Assembly: GCA_021234155.1 (NCBI GenBank)
Contig: JAJEKV010000057.1
Location: forward strand, 7,717,956 to 7,781,955
Length of the DNA: 64,000 bases
Direction of reading: 5' to 3'
Source: Isoetes taiwanensis
Taxonomy: Eukaryota; Streptophyta; Lycopodiopsida; Isoetales; Isoetaceae
Under the pieces are notes generated by a model. That model had not been told where the DNA came from. It saw only the letters and a program-made list of their open reading frames with translations, and did no database searches. Below are positions 23,879-33,781 of this stretch, in pieces. The translations under genes and the position numbers were made by a program. Position 1 is the first letter of the stretch. Each line of letters opens with the position of its first letter.

Positions 23879-25700
23879 TAGGAACGATGCCCAGCGTTGC
23901 TGGGCATAAGCTGTGTAAATGATACACTATGCCAATGAGAGAATAACCCAAAAGTACATCATTGTTACACACGCCACTATTTTCTGTACCCTTTGCCATT
24001 TGCTCTATCCCGTTTTTACCCTTTTCTTTTCCCCTTTCCTTATTTTTCTTACAATTTTCTTTTCTTTTCTTTTCTTTTCCTTTTTCCTTTGTTCCACACA
24101 TCCCCCCACAACCCCTCCCTGGCCCCGCTTCCCTTCCCTTTTCCTTTCTCTTTTCTTTATGGACTTTTTCTTTCTCCTTTCCTCCTTTTCCTCTTCCCTC
24201 ATGCCCTTTTTCCCTTTCCTCATGCTTTCGCTTTCCCTTTTCCCTTTCCTTTCCCTTTCCCCTGTCGCTTTCCCTTTTCCTATGCATTTTTTTTTTTTCT
24301 CATGTGCATGAATTCTTTTCCCCACCCTTTCCCTCTTCCCCTTTTTTTTCCCTTTTTCCCTTTTTTTTTTTTCCTTCTTTTTTTTTCCCTTTCTTCACCC
24401 TTTCCCTCTTTTCAAGTTCTCCTTGCCCATTCCTCCTTCCATTTTCCAGCTCCCCTTTCCCGGGTCCCTTCCCCCCCCTTTTTTCTTTCCTTTCCCTTTT
24501 ACGCTTTTCACATATGCCATTTTCCCTTTCCTTTCTCTTCACCTTTTTCTTGATCCCCTTTTCCCTTTCCTTTTCCTCCTTTCTCCCAAACTTTCCCTCT
24601 TCAGTTTTAAGTTCCTTTTTTAGTTTCCTTTTTTTTTTTTTTTCCTTATGCTTTCTCTTTTCCCTTGCCATTTTCCTTCCCCTTTCCCCTTCCTCACCCT
24701 CTCTTCCCCTTTTTCAATGGTGTTTTAAAATTTTCCTTTTCCTCTCTTCACCTTTACCTCTTCCCTTTTTCCCTTGCCCTTTTCCCCTTCCTTTTTTTAC
24801 CTTTTCCTTTTCCCTCTTTTCTCCTAGGTTCTCTTTCCTGTTTTTTCCCTTCATTTTTGTTTTTCCATGCCCTTCTCCCTACTATTTCCCTCTTTTCTCT
24901 TTCCTTTTCTTCCTTTTCCACCCCTTACCCTTCTTACGCCTTTCTTGATTGCCCTTTTTCCCTTCCCTTTCTCCCCTCTTTTTAATTCCCTTTACCTTTA
25001 TCTTTTCTCAAGCCACTTTGCCCTTCCCTTTTCTCCTTTCCTCGCCTTTCCTTCTTCTCCCTTTTCCCATGTCATTTTTTGCTTCTCCTTTTGCCTTTCT
25101 CTTTTCTTTATTCCGTGTTGTCTTTTTCATTTTTCTCATCCCTTTTCCTTTCCCCTTTTCCTTTTCCATTTCCCTTTCTCCCTTTCCCCGTCCCTCTTTC
25201 CCTCACCTTTTCCCCTAACCTTTTTTCCATCCTTTTATCGATGCCCTTTTTGCTTCTCTTTTCCTCTTTCTTCACCCCTTTTCTCTTCCCCTTTTTCCCG
25301 TGCCCTTTCCCCCTTCCTTTTTTCCTTTTTTCTTGTGCCTTTTTTCTATGTTCCCTATTCTTCTTTGCCCCACTTTTTCTTTTTCGTCCCCTCCTTCTTC
25401 CCATCCTTTTCCTGTTCCCCTTTTCCCTTACCTTTCCTTTCCCTACAATTTCCGTCTTCCCTTTTTCTCAGTCAGTGCCCTATTTCCCTTCACTTTCCCC
25501 CTCCTTTTTCTATTCCTTTTCTTTTTTCCCATGCCATTTTACCTTCCCTTCTCCCCATTCGTTGCCCTTTTCTTCTTCCCCTTTTTCCCATGCCCTTTTT
25601 TTCTTTCCCTTTTTCCCATGCCCTTTTTTTCTTTCCCTTTTCTTAGCCATTCAAATTAGGGCTTGATCCATTCAATACGGTATAACATTATAATATAAGA
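23879..25700 (-). mobile_element. Helitron H-B with homopyrimidine (plus-strand) cargo
   Basis: The 3' end (minus) is at 23879, with the hairpin GCCCAGCAACGCTGGGC near 23890-23906 followed by a CTAG altered in its last base. The 5' end is at 25700, TCTTATATTATAATG on minus. The subterminal 'gtaaatgatacact' matches the homopurine Helitrons' 'gtaaatgatatact', so they share a family. Its 5' end abuts the 3' CTAG of the next Helitron (25701) with no intervening base, making a head-to-tail pair. The cargo is ~1.6 kb of C/T on plus, meaning purine on the Helitron sense strand. Confidence 0.75.
24005..25648 (-). repeat. Homopurine tract 1 (pyrimidine on plus), ~1.64 kb
   Basis: This is almost uninterrupted C/T on plus, mainly 'ccctttt' and 'ctttccc' strings, broken about every 40-80 bp by 'catgccc'-type islands. 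Predicted frames of up to 328 codons are F/P/S-rich low complexity and are not genes. Confidence 0.9.
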
Positions 25701-26246
25701 CTAGTAATGGTGCCCAGCGTTGCTGGGCTATGAGGCAGTTATTGGGTTCAACATGGATTCATATGGCATTAATGATATGCAATTTGGGCTTCAAAATTTG
25801 TATAGTATTTTATATCATAGAGACCTTGATGCAGTTTCAATGTTGGCATGCCTACAATTCTCTTCCCTTTACATTATTATTTTCTCTTGTCTTCACATTA
25901 GAATAAATAATGTAAAGGCAATATTTGGGTTCAGTGTCATGAACCTATAAATGATAAGCCTGAGTATGTCTGTAACTTTAACCCAGAACCTGCCAATGAA
26001 CTTACTCAAATGGATCCATGTATGTTGCAATCTCTTCATCCGCCCTCTTTGACGCCACCGTATTTGCAAACCCAATATTTGTTGTTTGGTGCCTCCGGAA
26101 CAACTCATATTGTTCTAAAGTACTTCAAAAATAGCTTTGGTTCATATTTCTAATTGATCCCAAATAACTTAGGTGTCATGAATTAATTACTATCAATAAA
26201 CTACCTTCAAAACCATAGTATTCAAATTTCTGTCATTGTGTGGGCA

Positions 26247-28037
26247 TCTTATATTATAAAATTATACCGTATGTCCGTTGTGAATGGTGCCCTAGATCGG
26301 ACGGTTGAGGATTTGATGGATCAACGGTGAAGATGACGTGTGCATGTTTTCAACCAAAATTTCATCTTGATCATTGCTTCAATATAATTTGTGCAATCCA
26401 ACAGTTAAATGGTTGAAGGAAAAGGAAAAGGGAAAAAAAGGGAAAAAGTGGGAAAGGGGAGGGAAAAAGAAAGAAAGGAAAAGAAAGGGGAAACGAAAAA
26501 AAAGAAAAGGGAAAAAAGGGAAAGGGAAAAATGGGCGGGAAAGCAAAGGGGCATGGAAAGGTAAAGGAAGAGAAAGGGGGAAGGGGAGAGCAAAAAAGGA
26601 CGAGAAGGAAAGGGGTGAGGAAAGTAGAAAGCTGAAAGGGAAAGGGAAAAGGAAAAAGATGGGAAAAGGGAAAAAGGCATGGGGAAAAGAGGAAGAGAAA
26701 AGGAGGAAAAGAGAAGGGAAAAAGGAAGAGAGAAAGGAGGGGGAGGACATGGAAAAGGAAAAGGAAAAGAACACAGGAGGGAGGGAAAGGCAAGGAAAAG
26801 ACCACGAGAAGAGGGAAAGGGGGGCAAAGGGAAGGAAGAAAGAACACCGTAAAAGGGAAAGAGAAATAAAGGAAGCAAAAAAGACATGAGAAAAAGAAAA
26901 AGGAAAAATAAAAGAAAAAGGAGGCAGTCGAGAGGGAAATGGAAGGGAAAAGGGCACGAAAAAAAGCAAAAGAGAGAAAGGGTTGGGAGAGGAGGAAAAA
27001 GGAAGGGAAAAAGGTCATTGGTAAAAAAGAATTCAAAAGAAAAAGGGAAGGGGAAAGAAAGAAAAAGGTGGGATGGGAGAAAAGTAAAATAAGAAAAAGG
27101 TAAAAGGAAAAAGGGAATGTGAAAAAAGGGGAGGGAAAAGGAAGGGGAGATAAAAAAAAAAAAAGCGAGGAGGGGGAAATGGAAAAGGCAAAATGGGGTA
27201 AAATGGGAAAATAGAAAGGAGGTGAACAAAAGGAAGAGCAAAATAGAAAAAGAAAAAGAGAAGGAAAAGAGGGAAAAGGAGGGGGAGGAGGAAGAAGAGG
27301 AAAAATGTGAAGAAAGGGGAAAGAGGATTGAAAGAGAAAAAGCATGGGAAAATAGAAGAAAAAGGGACATGGGAAAAAGGGAAGAGGGAAAAGATGAGGA
27401 AAAGGGAAAAAGGAAGGAAAAATGGACATGGAAAAAGGGAAAGGAAAGAGCAAAAAAGAAAAAAAAAAAGGGGGGAAAGGGAGGGGAAAAGGGCACACTA
27501 GAAAAAAGGAAAAATGGAAGGCTTTGGGAAGGGAGAAAAAATGAAGGAAAAAGGGGAAAAAAAAAAGAAAAGGTGGGGAGAAAAGAAAGGGAAAAAGGAA
27601 AGGAAAGGGAAAGGGGAAGAAAAAAACTTGGAAAAAAAGGGCATGAGGAAAGGAGGAAGAGGGAAATGGGAAAAGGAGGGGGGAAAGGCACAGAAAAGCG
27701 TAAAAAAATGGCAACCATAAATTGAGAAAAGGGAAGGGGGAAAATAGAAAAAAGGAAAAACAGGAAGCGTAAAAATGAGGAAAAGGGAAATGAGGGAAAT
27801 GGAATAATGGAAAAAGAAAAAGGTAAATTGGAAAATATAAAAAGGGAAAAGGGGCAGGGGAAAAATAGAAAAAAAAAAGTAAAGGCAAAGGGAAAGAGAA
27901 AAGGTAAGGGGAAGTGGAAAATGTGGTGAAATGCTCTTGATTATCTAATTTTAAAAGCGTGGATCCATTTAATGATTGCTCCAGTATATCATTTACAGTT
28001 CCTAGCTATGCCCAGCAACGCTGGGCACCTTAGCTAG
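26247..28037 (+). mobile_element. Helitron H-C, complete, homopurine cargo (1.79 kb)
   Basis: The 5' end is TCTTATATTATAAAATTATACC at 26247 (first 20 bases diagnostic). The 3' end is CTAG at 28034-28037, preceded by the perfect hairpin GCCCAGCAACGCTGGGC. The flanks are A (26246) and T (28038), the canonical AT insertion. The first ~160 bp contain 'gatcggacggttgagg', 'gatcaacggtgaagatg' and a 'gtgcaatccaacagtt' box. The last ~110 bp hold 'gtggatccatttaatg'. Everything between is purine. It has no coding capacity. It is the cleanest representative of the six homopurine elements. Confidence 0.85.
26412..27935 (+). repeat. Homopurine tract 2, ~1.52 kb
   Basis: The plus strand is almost pure A/G ('gggaaaagg' strings) with sparse C/T interruptions such as 'gggcatgg', 'gggcac', 'ggtcattgg' and 'gaattc' that recur at equivalent places in the other homopurine Helitrons. 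Frames of up to 505 codons (minus strand) are spurious. Confidence 0.9.
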
Positions 28038-29245
28038 TCATTAATAAATTCATGTCATTGTGTTGGCATCATTAATAAGTTTGTTTGTTTTCTGACAAAA
28101 GTTAATATCTCATTAGCATTCAAGAAAAGGTTGTGAAAGTATATATTTTGTTGTATAACTACAAAAGACTTGAAATCTAAGAATAAGTACAATATTTGAC
28201 ACACTTGATGCACTTGCATGCAAATGTCTAAGAATGAGTACAATATCATAGAGGCCTTATTGCTACTTGCATGCAAAGGTGGTTAAAACAATTTGCTTGT
28301 TCAACAATAAAGCATGAGAATAACTATAGAAAAGTCAAAGTTGTATATTCTGGTATTCTAAGTGTAGTACTCTCCAATATTATTTCATTTCATTTCAGCA
28401 ATTTTTTTGCAACATCTCTCATCTCTTCATTTCCTTAGCATAAACGGAACATACTTCTTGTTCCATATTGGCATCTCTTAAATATAAAGTAAGCTCATCA
28501 TTTCAGCAATTTTTTTGCAACATCTCATGTATTGGTATGTACTACTTCATTTCCCAGGATAAATGGAACATACTTCTTGTTCCATATTGGCATCTCTTAA
28601 ACATGAAGTAAACTCATCTAAGAAATGGAAGCATGAAGGTGTTAATTAAGATCAACCGCATCATAAAATCACAGATACTTCCATTCATAATTTGGCATTG
28701 AAAAATTGGAAGGATTTCCATTCATAACTTGGTAGTCAAGGTTTGAAATCTTGTGCACATCATCATGTGTAAATGTAGGGACCGCAAACAAGATAAAAGA
28801 AGCTCAAAGGGAAGAGCAAGCCTATGATATAATGTAAGACAACATGTTAAGTGCTTTTGGGCAAAGAGTTACTAAAGCGTAGTCGCTTGCGAAAAGAAGA
28901 TAATGTGGACATATAATGTCATGCGGTAATCTTTCTACACACACTATCTGAGCCCTTACAATTAGAGAACTTTTATAAGCGAGATTGTTTTGAGTTCCGA
29001 GTCTATAAGAATCCATCCTCAAAAATGCTCGTGTGTGCCTAAGCTTTGCATCAAGCGTGTGATTTGAATAACACATGATTCACGAGGGCTTGAACTTGTT
29101 ATAGAACAAAGCATAAAAGTGAATCGATTGGATCTGAAAACTTTACACACACCTTCAAAAGGAAATGTGAACTGCAGAACCAGTAACAAAATACATCTCA
29201 TCTTGCTCCAATATGCAAATTCAACTATGCTAAAAGATCTTAGTT
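28038..29245. other. Helitron H-A interior without recognisable genes
   Basis: This is AT-rich noncoding sequence. A ~115 bp block with 'tttcagcaatttttttgcaaca', 'ttcttgttccatattggca' and 'tctcttaaa' is tandemly repeated about twice (28390-28500 and 28500-28610). 'tcattgtgttggcatcattaataa' echoes the H-C left flank. No domain was found. Confidence 0.45.
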
Positions 29246-29545
29246 TTAAAAATAGTGTAAAACACATTTAATTAGCGTGCAATAAATAGATACAAAACTG
29301 AAAAAGAAAATCCTTACTTTGGAAGATGCTTGTCCTTTGCTCCAACCAAATGGTTCTATAAGGGTATGTAGCGCCTCTCTCGATTTGCGGGAAGAATGGA
29401 ATGTCTTCGTCAGATGCCCAATCGATCTAGGATTTCTGCTATAGCATCCTCTAAACATTCTGTGTTGTTCTTTTCCGTCCACCTCTAAGCTATTGCAAGC
29501 CCAACTATGCAAGCATAATAAACTTCCTAAGAGGCCCATTTTCAT
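29246..29545 (-). pseudogene. Possible captured exon in Helitron H-A
   Basis: The minus-strand frame (99 codons) begins MKMGLLGSLLCLHSW, hydrophobic like a signal or membrane segment. It stays protein-like through ...HTLIEPFGWSKGQASSK and then meets a plausible splice donor (AAAGTAAGG near 29318), after which the frame becomes F-rich noise. It lies on the Helitron sense strand, as expected for gene capture. I do not recognise the family. It could also be chance. Confidence 0.3.
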
Positions 29546-30113
29546 CCATCGAAACTCTCCTATTTCATTGTTTGAAATCGGATCTCAAGCTTAAAAGCCC
29601 ATACTATCACCGGAGCGACATCTGCAATTTCTAGAAACCCGTCAAGATGCAAAAGCCATAACCGGACATGGCTGAGGTTTTTTGCCGATGCTAACATTTT
29701 ATGAAAGAAAAACATTGCTTTATTCAAGCATCCTCGCGAGAAGCCCTCCGGTTAAAGTGGCTCTTTGCCAAGTAATGGCTCCGAAAAGCAATAACGGATA
29801 GCTGATGCTAGAGGAAAACCTATTTCTTTTTTTACAAACTAAACCTTGAGTTCACGTAATTCTAGCCGCCTTTACTATAGCATGACATAGCCATAGCGGC
29901 CTTGAAGCCGTTTTGTCTTGCAAAATTGCTATCACTGAGCTGAAGAGGAGATCGCCATCGCCAGAGCGGGGTTTTGTTTTTTCTTGGTCTTGAGCTTCAT
30001 AATCTTGCCATTGAGCTATCGTGGCCGTTAAAATTTTAGGGCAAAATATTCTAGACCACCAGATTTAGGGCGACATACACAACAGACATTCAATATAATT
30101 TTATAATATAGGA

Positions 30114-30255
30114 TATAATGGAGATATGTATGCCTTATATTATATTTTAGAACCAAGTAAGCAACATGTAAAAAATCAACTAATGCTCCAACTTTATCAA
30201 ACTTCATAAGGTTATGCCATAGTTCATGTTGACCAACCTTGAACGTATTTAGACA
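30114..30255 (-). repeat. tRNA-repeat array, segment 4 (short)
   Basis: This is 142 bp of the repeat between two Helitrons: 'ataatggagatatg' through 'cgtatttagaca'. It continues at 32466 with 'tatattcat' after the next insertion. Confidence 0.8.
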
Positions 30256-32465
30256 CTAGAAATATTGAGTTCTTTTGGGAATAAGTTGGGAACACATAAA
30301 TGTTTTGGTGAAAAATGACAAAAGCGTGTAGTAATAAGCCAACTTTTGTATCCAACCCCGGTGTTCCTGGGCTTTAAGAGCTATAACTTAGGAACCTGTT
30401 AAGGAGGAAAATATCTCTAGCGATTTCATATCTTCTCACAACACCCACCTCCCCCAAGGGCCCAAAGCACAACATTGATTTGATGCTTGATGCAAGCACA
30501 AAATTGATTTGATGCTTGATGCTCTTTGAGGATGCCTTTGTTGATATGTTTCTTTTCTATTCCTTGCTTGATGCTCTAGGAATAGATGTTGCCTTAAAGT
30601 TGCACTGACGCCTAAGATCCATCTCCCTTGATATAAGTAAAAATACAACATCTACAATGTTTAAACTTGAGTTCATGTGCACACAATATTTGATGTTAAA
30701 TATTCTTTCATAAACCTTGTCGATGCCTTGCATATTAACCTAAGCAAATATCTTAGGTATGCTTCACTATTGTTTTGAACCTTCCATTCATTTTGGTATT
30801 TGTCATTCCATTGTTTTGCATTGTGAAATGTGGAAAGGATGGCTAATGCCATCATGAGCCATCTAGAAAGACTATGCACTTTTTTCCCCGGATATCGAGC
30901 TTGCCAATTCTTAAAAGTCCCAAGCTTGTTCACGTCTTTCATTTTATTGCAAAAGAGTACTCCATTTAACTGTACTCCATTTGGATGCGTGCATTTATCT
31001 CTTTCTCGTAGAACAATCCCACTTTAGGAACAATCCCACTTGAGAGCTTTCAAGTTTTCTTTTTCCAAAGCTACCCGTTATGCACGTAAAAAATGACAAT
31101 ATCCTCTACAGTATGCACTATAAGAATGTAATAACATTGTACATTGCTTTAGTTTATGATTTTTCCAGTGGTTTATTGCAATCTCTCTCTGCATTTTTTT
31201 GTGCCTTTTATAATGAAGATATCCACTTCCCCAAAGGTTAAAAGTTACGCCAAAGAAACTTGGAAGTATGAAATCGGCAATTTTGTATGATGAACTCAGA
31301 TGTTGAAAGATGGCAAACCTATATTTTGTGAGATCATCCAAACATCCACAAGAAGCAAACAGACTAATGAGATGTTCATTTGATTATGGTGCCATTCCAT
31401 TGTTCTGATGCCATTATCAGCCATCTATAAAGACTATGACAATGTAGCAGTATACATAATAGCAACCATACATCCATTTAACATACTCCTGATTATACCT
31501 TTACATTCTTCTTGCCTCAGAATGATACATCCAGCTCTTTGATCTTCAAGGCTTGCGGTTTTTTTAAGTATACAAACTTCATTTTCTTTAAGATCTTGGG
31601 GTCCAGAAACACTGTAGACCCCTAAAAACAACAAAAATAAGATCTGTATACTGACCACAAACGAACAGGAACAAAGATTCATCGCTCTCCGGATTTTGGA
31701 GTGAGCTTCTCTTCAATGGACTTAGTGGACTGCTCCTGGAAGTTCACAGACACAAATTAAACAGAGAATAACAATAACTGAGAAATCGTTTAAAGACAAA
31801 AGAAACCAAAAAATATTACTTGGGAGCTTCATTCACGAATGCTTGAGGTTTCTTATTTGAAAATTGTTGAATGCCACTGCCATTTCATCTGAAGGACTTG
31901 AACAACAAATACAATGCAGCCATCTTCCCATTCTGCCTTTTTGATATTGTCGTAATTGGCTTTAACTGCACCTGAAGCTGGTGGATCTCCGTTGTTGTTA
32001 AAGGCAGTCTTTTCGTTATAGACCCAAAATGAAGCCCAATTAAGGGTTTTCACCATATTCATTTGCTTGAGAAAAGAAGATTGCTTAAAGCCATAATCTT
32101 TATATTGTACCTTTGAATCTCCTAACTTCATGATAGATCTTTACTAAGCCTCATCGCCTTGTAGCCGTGTGAGGTCGAATTGAAAACCTTGAAGTCACCT
32201 CCGCAATTAAAAGCCCAAATGTCGTGTGCCAAACCCTTCTACTGCTTTCACGCTCCACCGACACTGCCCTGCTCTATTACCGTAAAAAGCCTTATTAGGG
32301 CAACGATCAATGCTCTTTTTGTCTTGAATCTTGATCGTCTAATTTGGGCCAATCAATCCTCACCCTCCGATTTAGGGCATCATCTCCTCCATTGATTTGA
32401 TCAAATCGGGCCGCCCAAATTGGGGTTTGGGTCCAACACTTACACAATAACATTATAATATAGGA
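30256..32465 (-). mobile_element. Helitron H-D (2.2 kb), 3' hairpin degraded
   Basis: The left boundary is CTAG at 30256, after 'tttagaca'. The hairpin that should follow is scrambled ('aaatattgagttcttttggg' in place of the usual sequence). The right boundary is at 32465: TCCTATATTATAATGTTATTG on minus (first 20 bases shown in part). The flanks 'agaca' and 'tatattcat' are contiguous in intact repeats. The interior holds minus-strand open frames of 82-93 codons. The rightmost ~250 bp recur at 44842-45087 as part of the 12.6 kb duplication. Confidence 0.7.
31434..32131 (-). pseudogene. Coding-like segments in Helitron H-D, unrecognised
   Basis: Two minus-strand frames occur. 31853-32131 (92 codons) has protein-like composition (FWVYNEKTAFNNNGDPPASG then KKAEWEDG). 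31434-31682 (82 codons) has a hydrophobic N-terminal run then SGPQDLKENEVCILKK. They could be two exons of one captured gene, separated by an AT-rich spacer. I cannot name the family. Both lie on the Helitron sense strand. Confidence 0.3.
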
Positions 32466-32516
32466 TATATTCATAAAAGGGGTGATGCTTTGCTTTCGAT
32501 CAAACCTTAGAGGGGT
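32466..32516. repeat. tRNA-repeat remnant with left LINE target-site duplication
   Basis: This is 51 bp of the repeat ending in AAACCTTAGAGGGGT at 32502-32516. The same 15 bases follow the poly-A of the LINE at 37703-37717, giving the target-site duplication. Confidence 0.8.
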
Positions 32517-32789
32517 GATGCGCTTCAGTGATTGGATTAAGCGAGACATGACATCTGGTGTGCGTTACTTTCGTGTGGGCTGCGGCCGGTGTCTCTTATG
32601 ATGGAGAATAATAAAAGAGAGGTGTCGAATATATGAAAGAGCTGCGGGATCTTGAAGATAGAATGGATGTTCACTGCCGCCTCGATAATGTGTTCTATGA
32701 AGCGAGAGGTGTGTTCTAGTGCCTTCACTCGAGGCTGGTGTCTCGGTTGTGGAGATAGATCATAGCGTCCACTTGCAAAGTCTGCACAA

Positions 32790-33690
32790 TCTAATGTCGC
32801 ATGCGGTGGTTTGTCATTTCTTTGGTGGGTTCCTTGATCTCAAGAGGATGGGATTTTGGTTGAAACAACATCTGCAAAAGTTGGGATTGCCCTCATGAGT
32901 CTCTAAAAGTTTTGGATAGGCAAAACAATTATTTCTTAGTGATGTTTGAATTAGCCTATTCTTTGTTGATAAACTAGTGGGCGTGGAATGGATCCTTTGT
33001 GGGGACATTATCTCCTATATCGGTATACACCCTGGATTTCTTCCTAATAAGTACGGTGCCCGTCGTATGCCCTGCTGGTTTTGCATTGGAGGACTTCCCA
33101 ATTGAGTTGCGGGTTCGGACTTCTTGGTCTCCATTGCCAATGGATTAGGGTTGCACCTTGCTCATTCGATTACCAATGGTCCTCGTATTTGTATTTCCCT
33201 TCCTGCTGAGGCTTCCCTCCCCAAGTCTGTGGTTGTTAAAAGTGGTCCACTCTTTTTTAAATATAAATTATCTTTGCTTAATGGCCTAGAGCTTGCCAAT
33301 CTGTTTCCTGATGTTGAGGCCTTCTCTGCTTATCGTGTGCGCAGACCCTCCATTCCCGTTCCTCCTCCTGCTTCTGTCTCCCCTACTTCTTCTTCCCCTG
33401 CTGCCATCCCTACTTCAACTGCTCCTACACCTGTCCTTGCCATCACCCCTTCTTCGTCTTCTACCCTAGCCATTGGCACACTCCCCTTGACCCATCATTG
33501 TCTTTCTTCGACCAACAAGAGGCTGGACATGATTGCTGCGCAAGCAAGGCGTATTGAAGAAGAATGGTCCATTGCCCGCATGAAAAAAGCCGCTCGGAGG
33601 AGGAATAGCTTTGCACCACAACCTTCTGTATCTATTTCCCCTAACCCTGTTGAGCCAACTCTCCTCACCAATGCACTACGCGTCCAATAG
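32790..33690 (+). pseudogene. LINE ORF1 (gag-like RNA-binding protein), copy 1, broken
   Basis: The readable C-terminal part is 33124-33690 (188 codons). It starts in VSIANGLGLHLAH, then RICISLP, which fits the end of the DUF4283-like RNA-binding domain of plant L1 ORF1 proteins. A Pro/Ser/Thr-rich linker (about residues 75-125) and a basic tail (RIEEEWSIARMKKAARRR) follow. Upstream at about 32840-33120 the same protein continues in shifted frames (LKRMGFWLKQ, DKLVGVEW, PGFLPN). The protein would coat LINE RNA for retrotransposition. The start codon cannot be fixed. Frameshifts lie near 32880 and 33110. It ends ~90 bp before ORF2. Confidence 0.65.
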
Positions 33691-33781
33691 TATCGCAAAC
33701 ACATTGGGCTGATCAAGTGGAGAATGAGTCTAATATACAAGTTGATATGGACTTAGAACATCCCCCACATCCACCTGATCA

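Larger units (their letters stand above)
25701..30113 (-). mobile_element. Helitron H-A, interrupted by a nested Helitron
   Basis: The minus-strand 3' end is intact at 25701 (CTAG, short spacer, hairpin GCCCAGCAACGCTGGGC). The 5' end is at about 30113: TCCTATATTATAAAA on minus. The tRNA repeat resumes right after it with 'tataatggagatatg', matching the left flank 'ttagtcaa' of H-B at 23878. H-A and H-B therefore occupy one target site as a tandem. H-A carries the nested plus-strand element 26247-28037. Removing that leaves ~2.6 kb with some coding-like sequence near 29.2-29.55 kb. Part of H-A (about 26060-26246) recurs at 39555 and 52172. Confidence 0.7.

Noticed and set aside
24005..25666. 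Long plus-strand open frames (up to 328 codons) rich in F, P, S and L
   Set aside because: They are translations of a homopyrimidine tract in a Helitron; all frames are open because stop codons are rare in C/T-only DNA.
26371..27888. 505-codon minus-strand frame and K/E/R-rich plus frames
   Set aside because: These are homopurine by-products. The composition follows the tract and no domain or conserved phase is present among the six copies.
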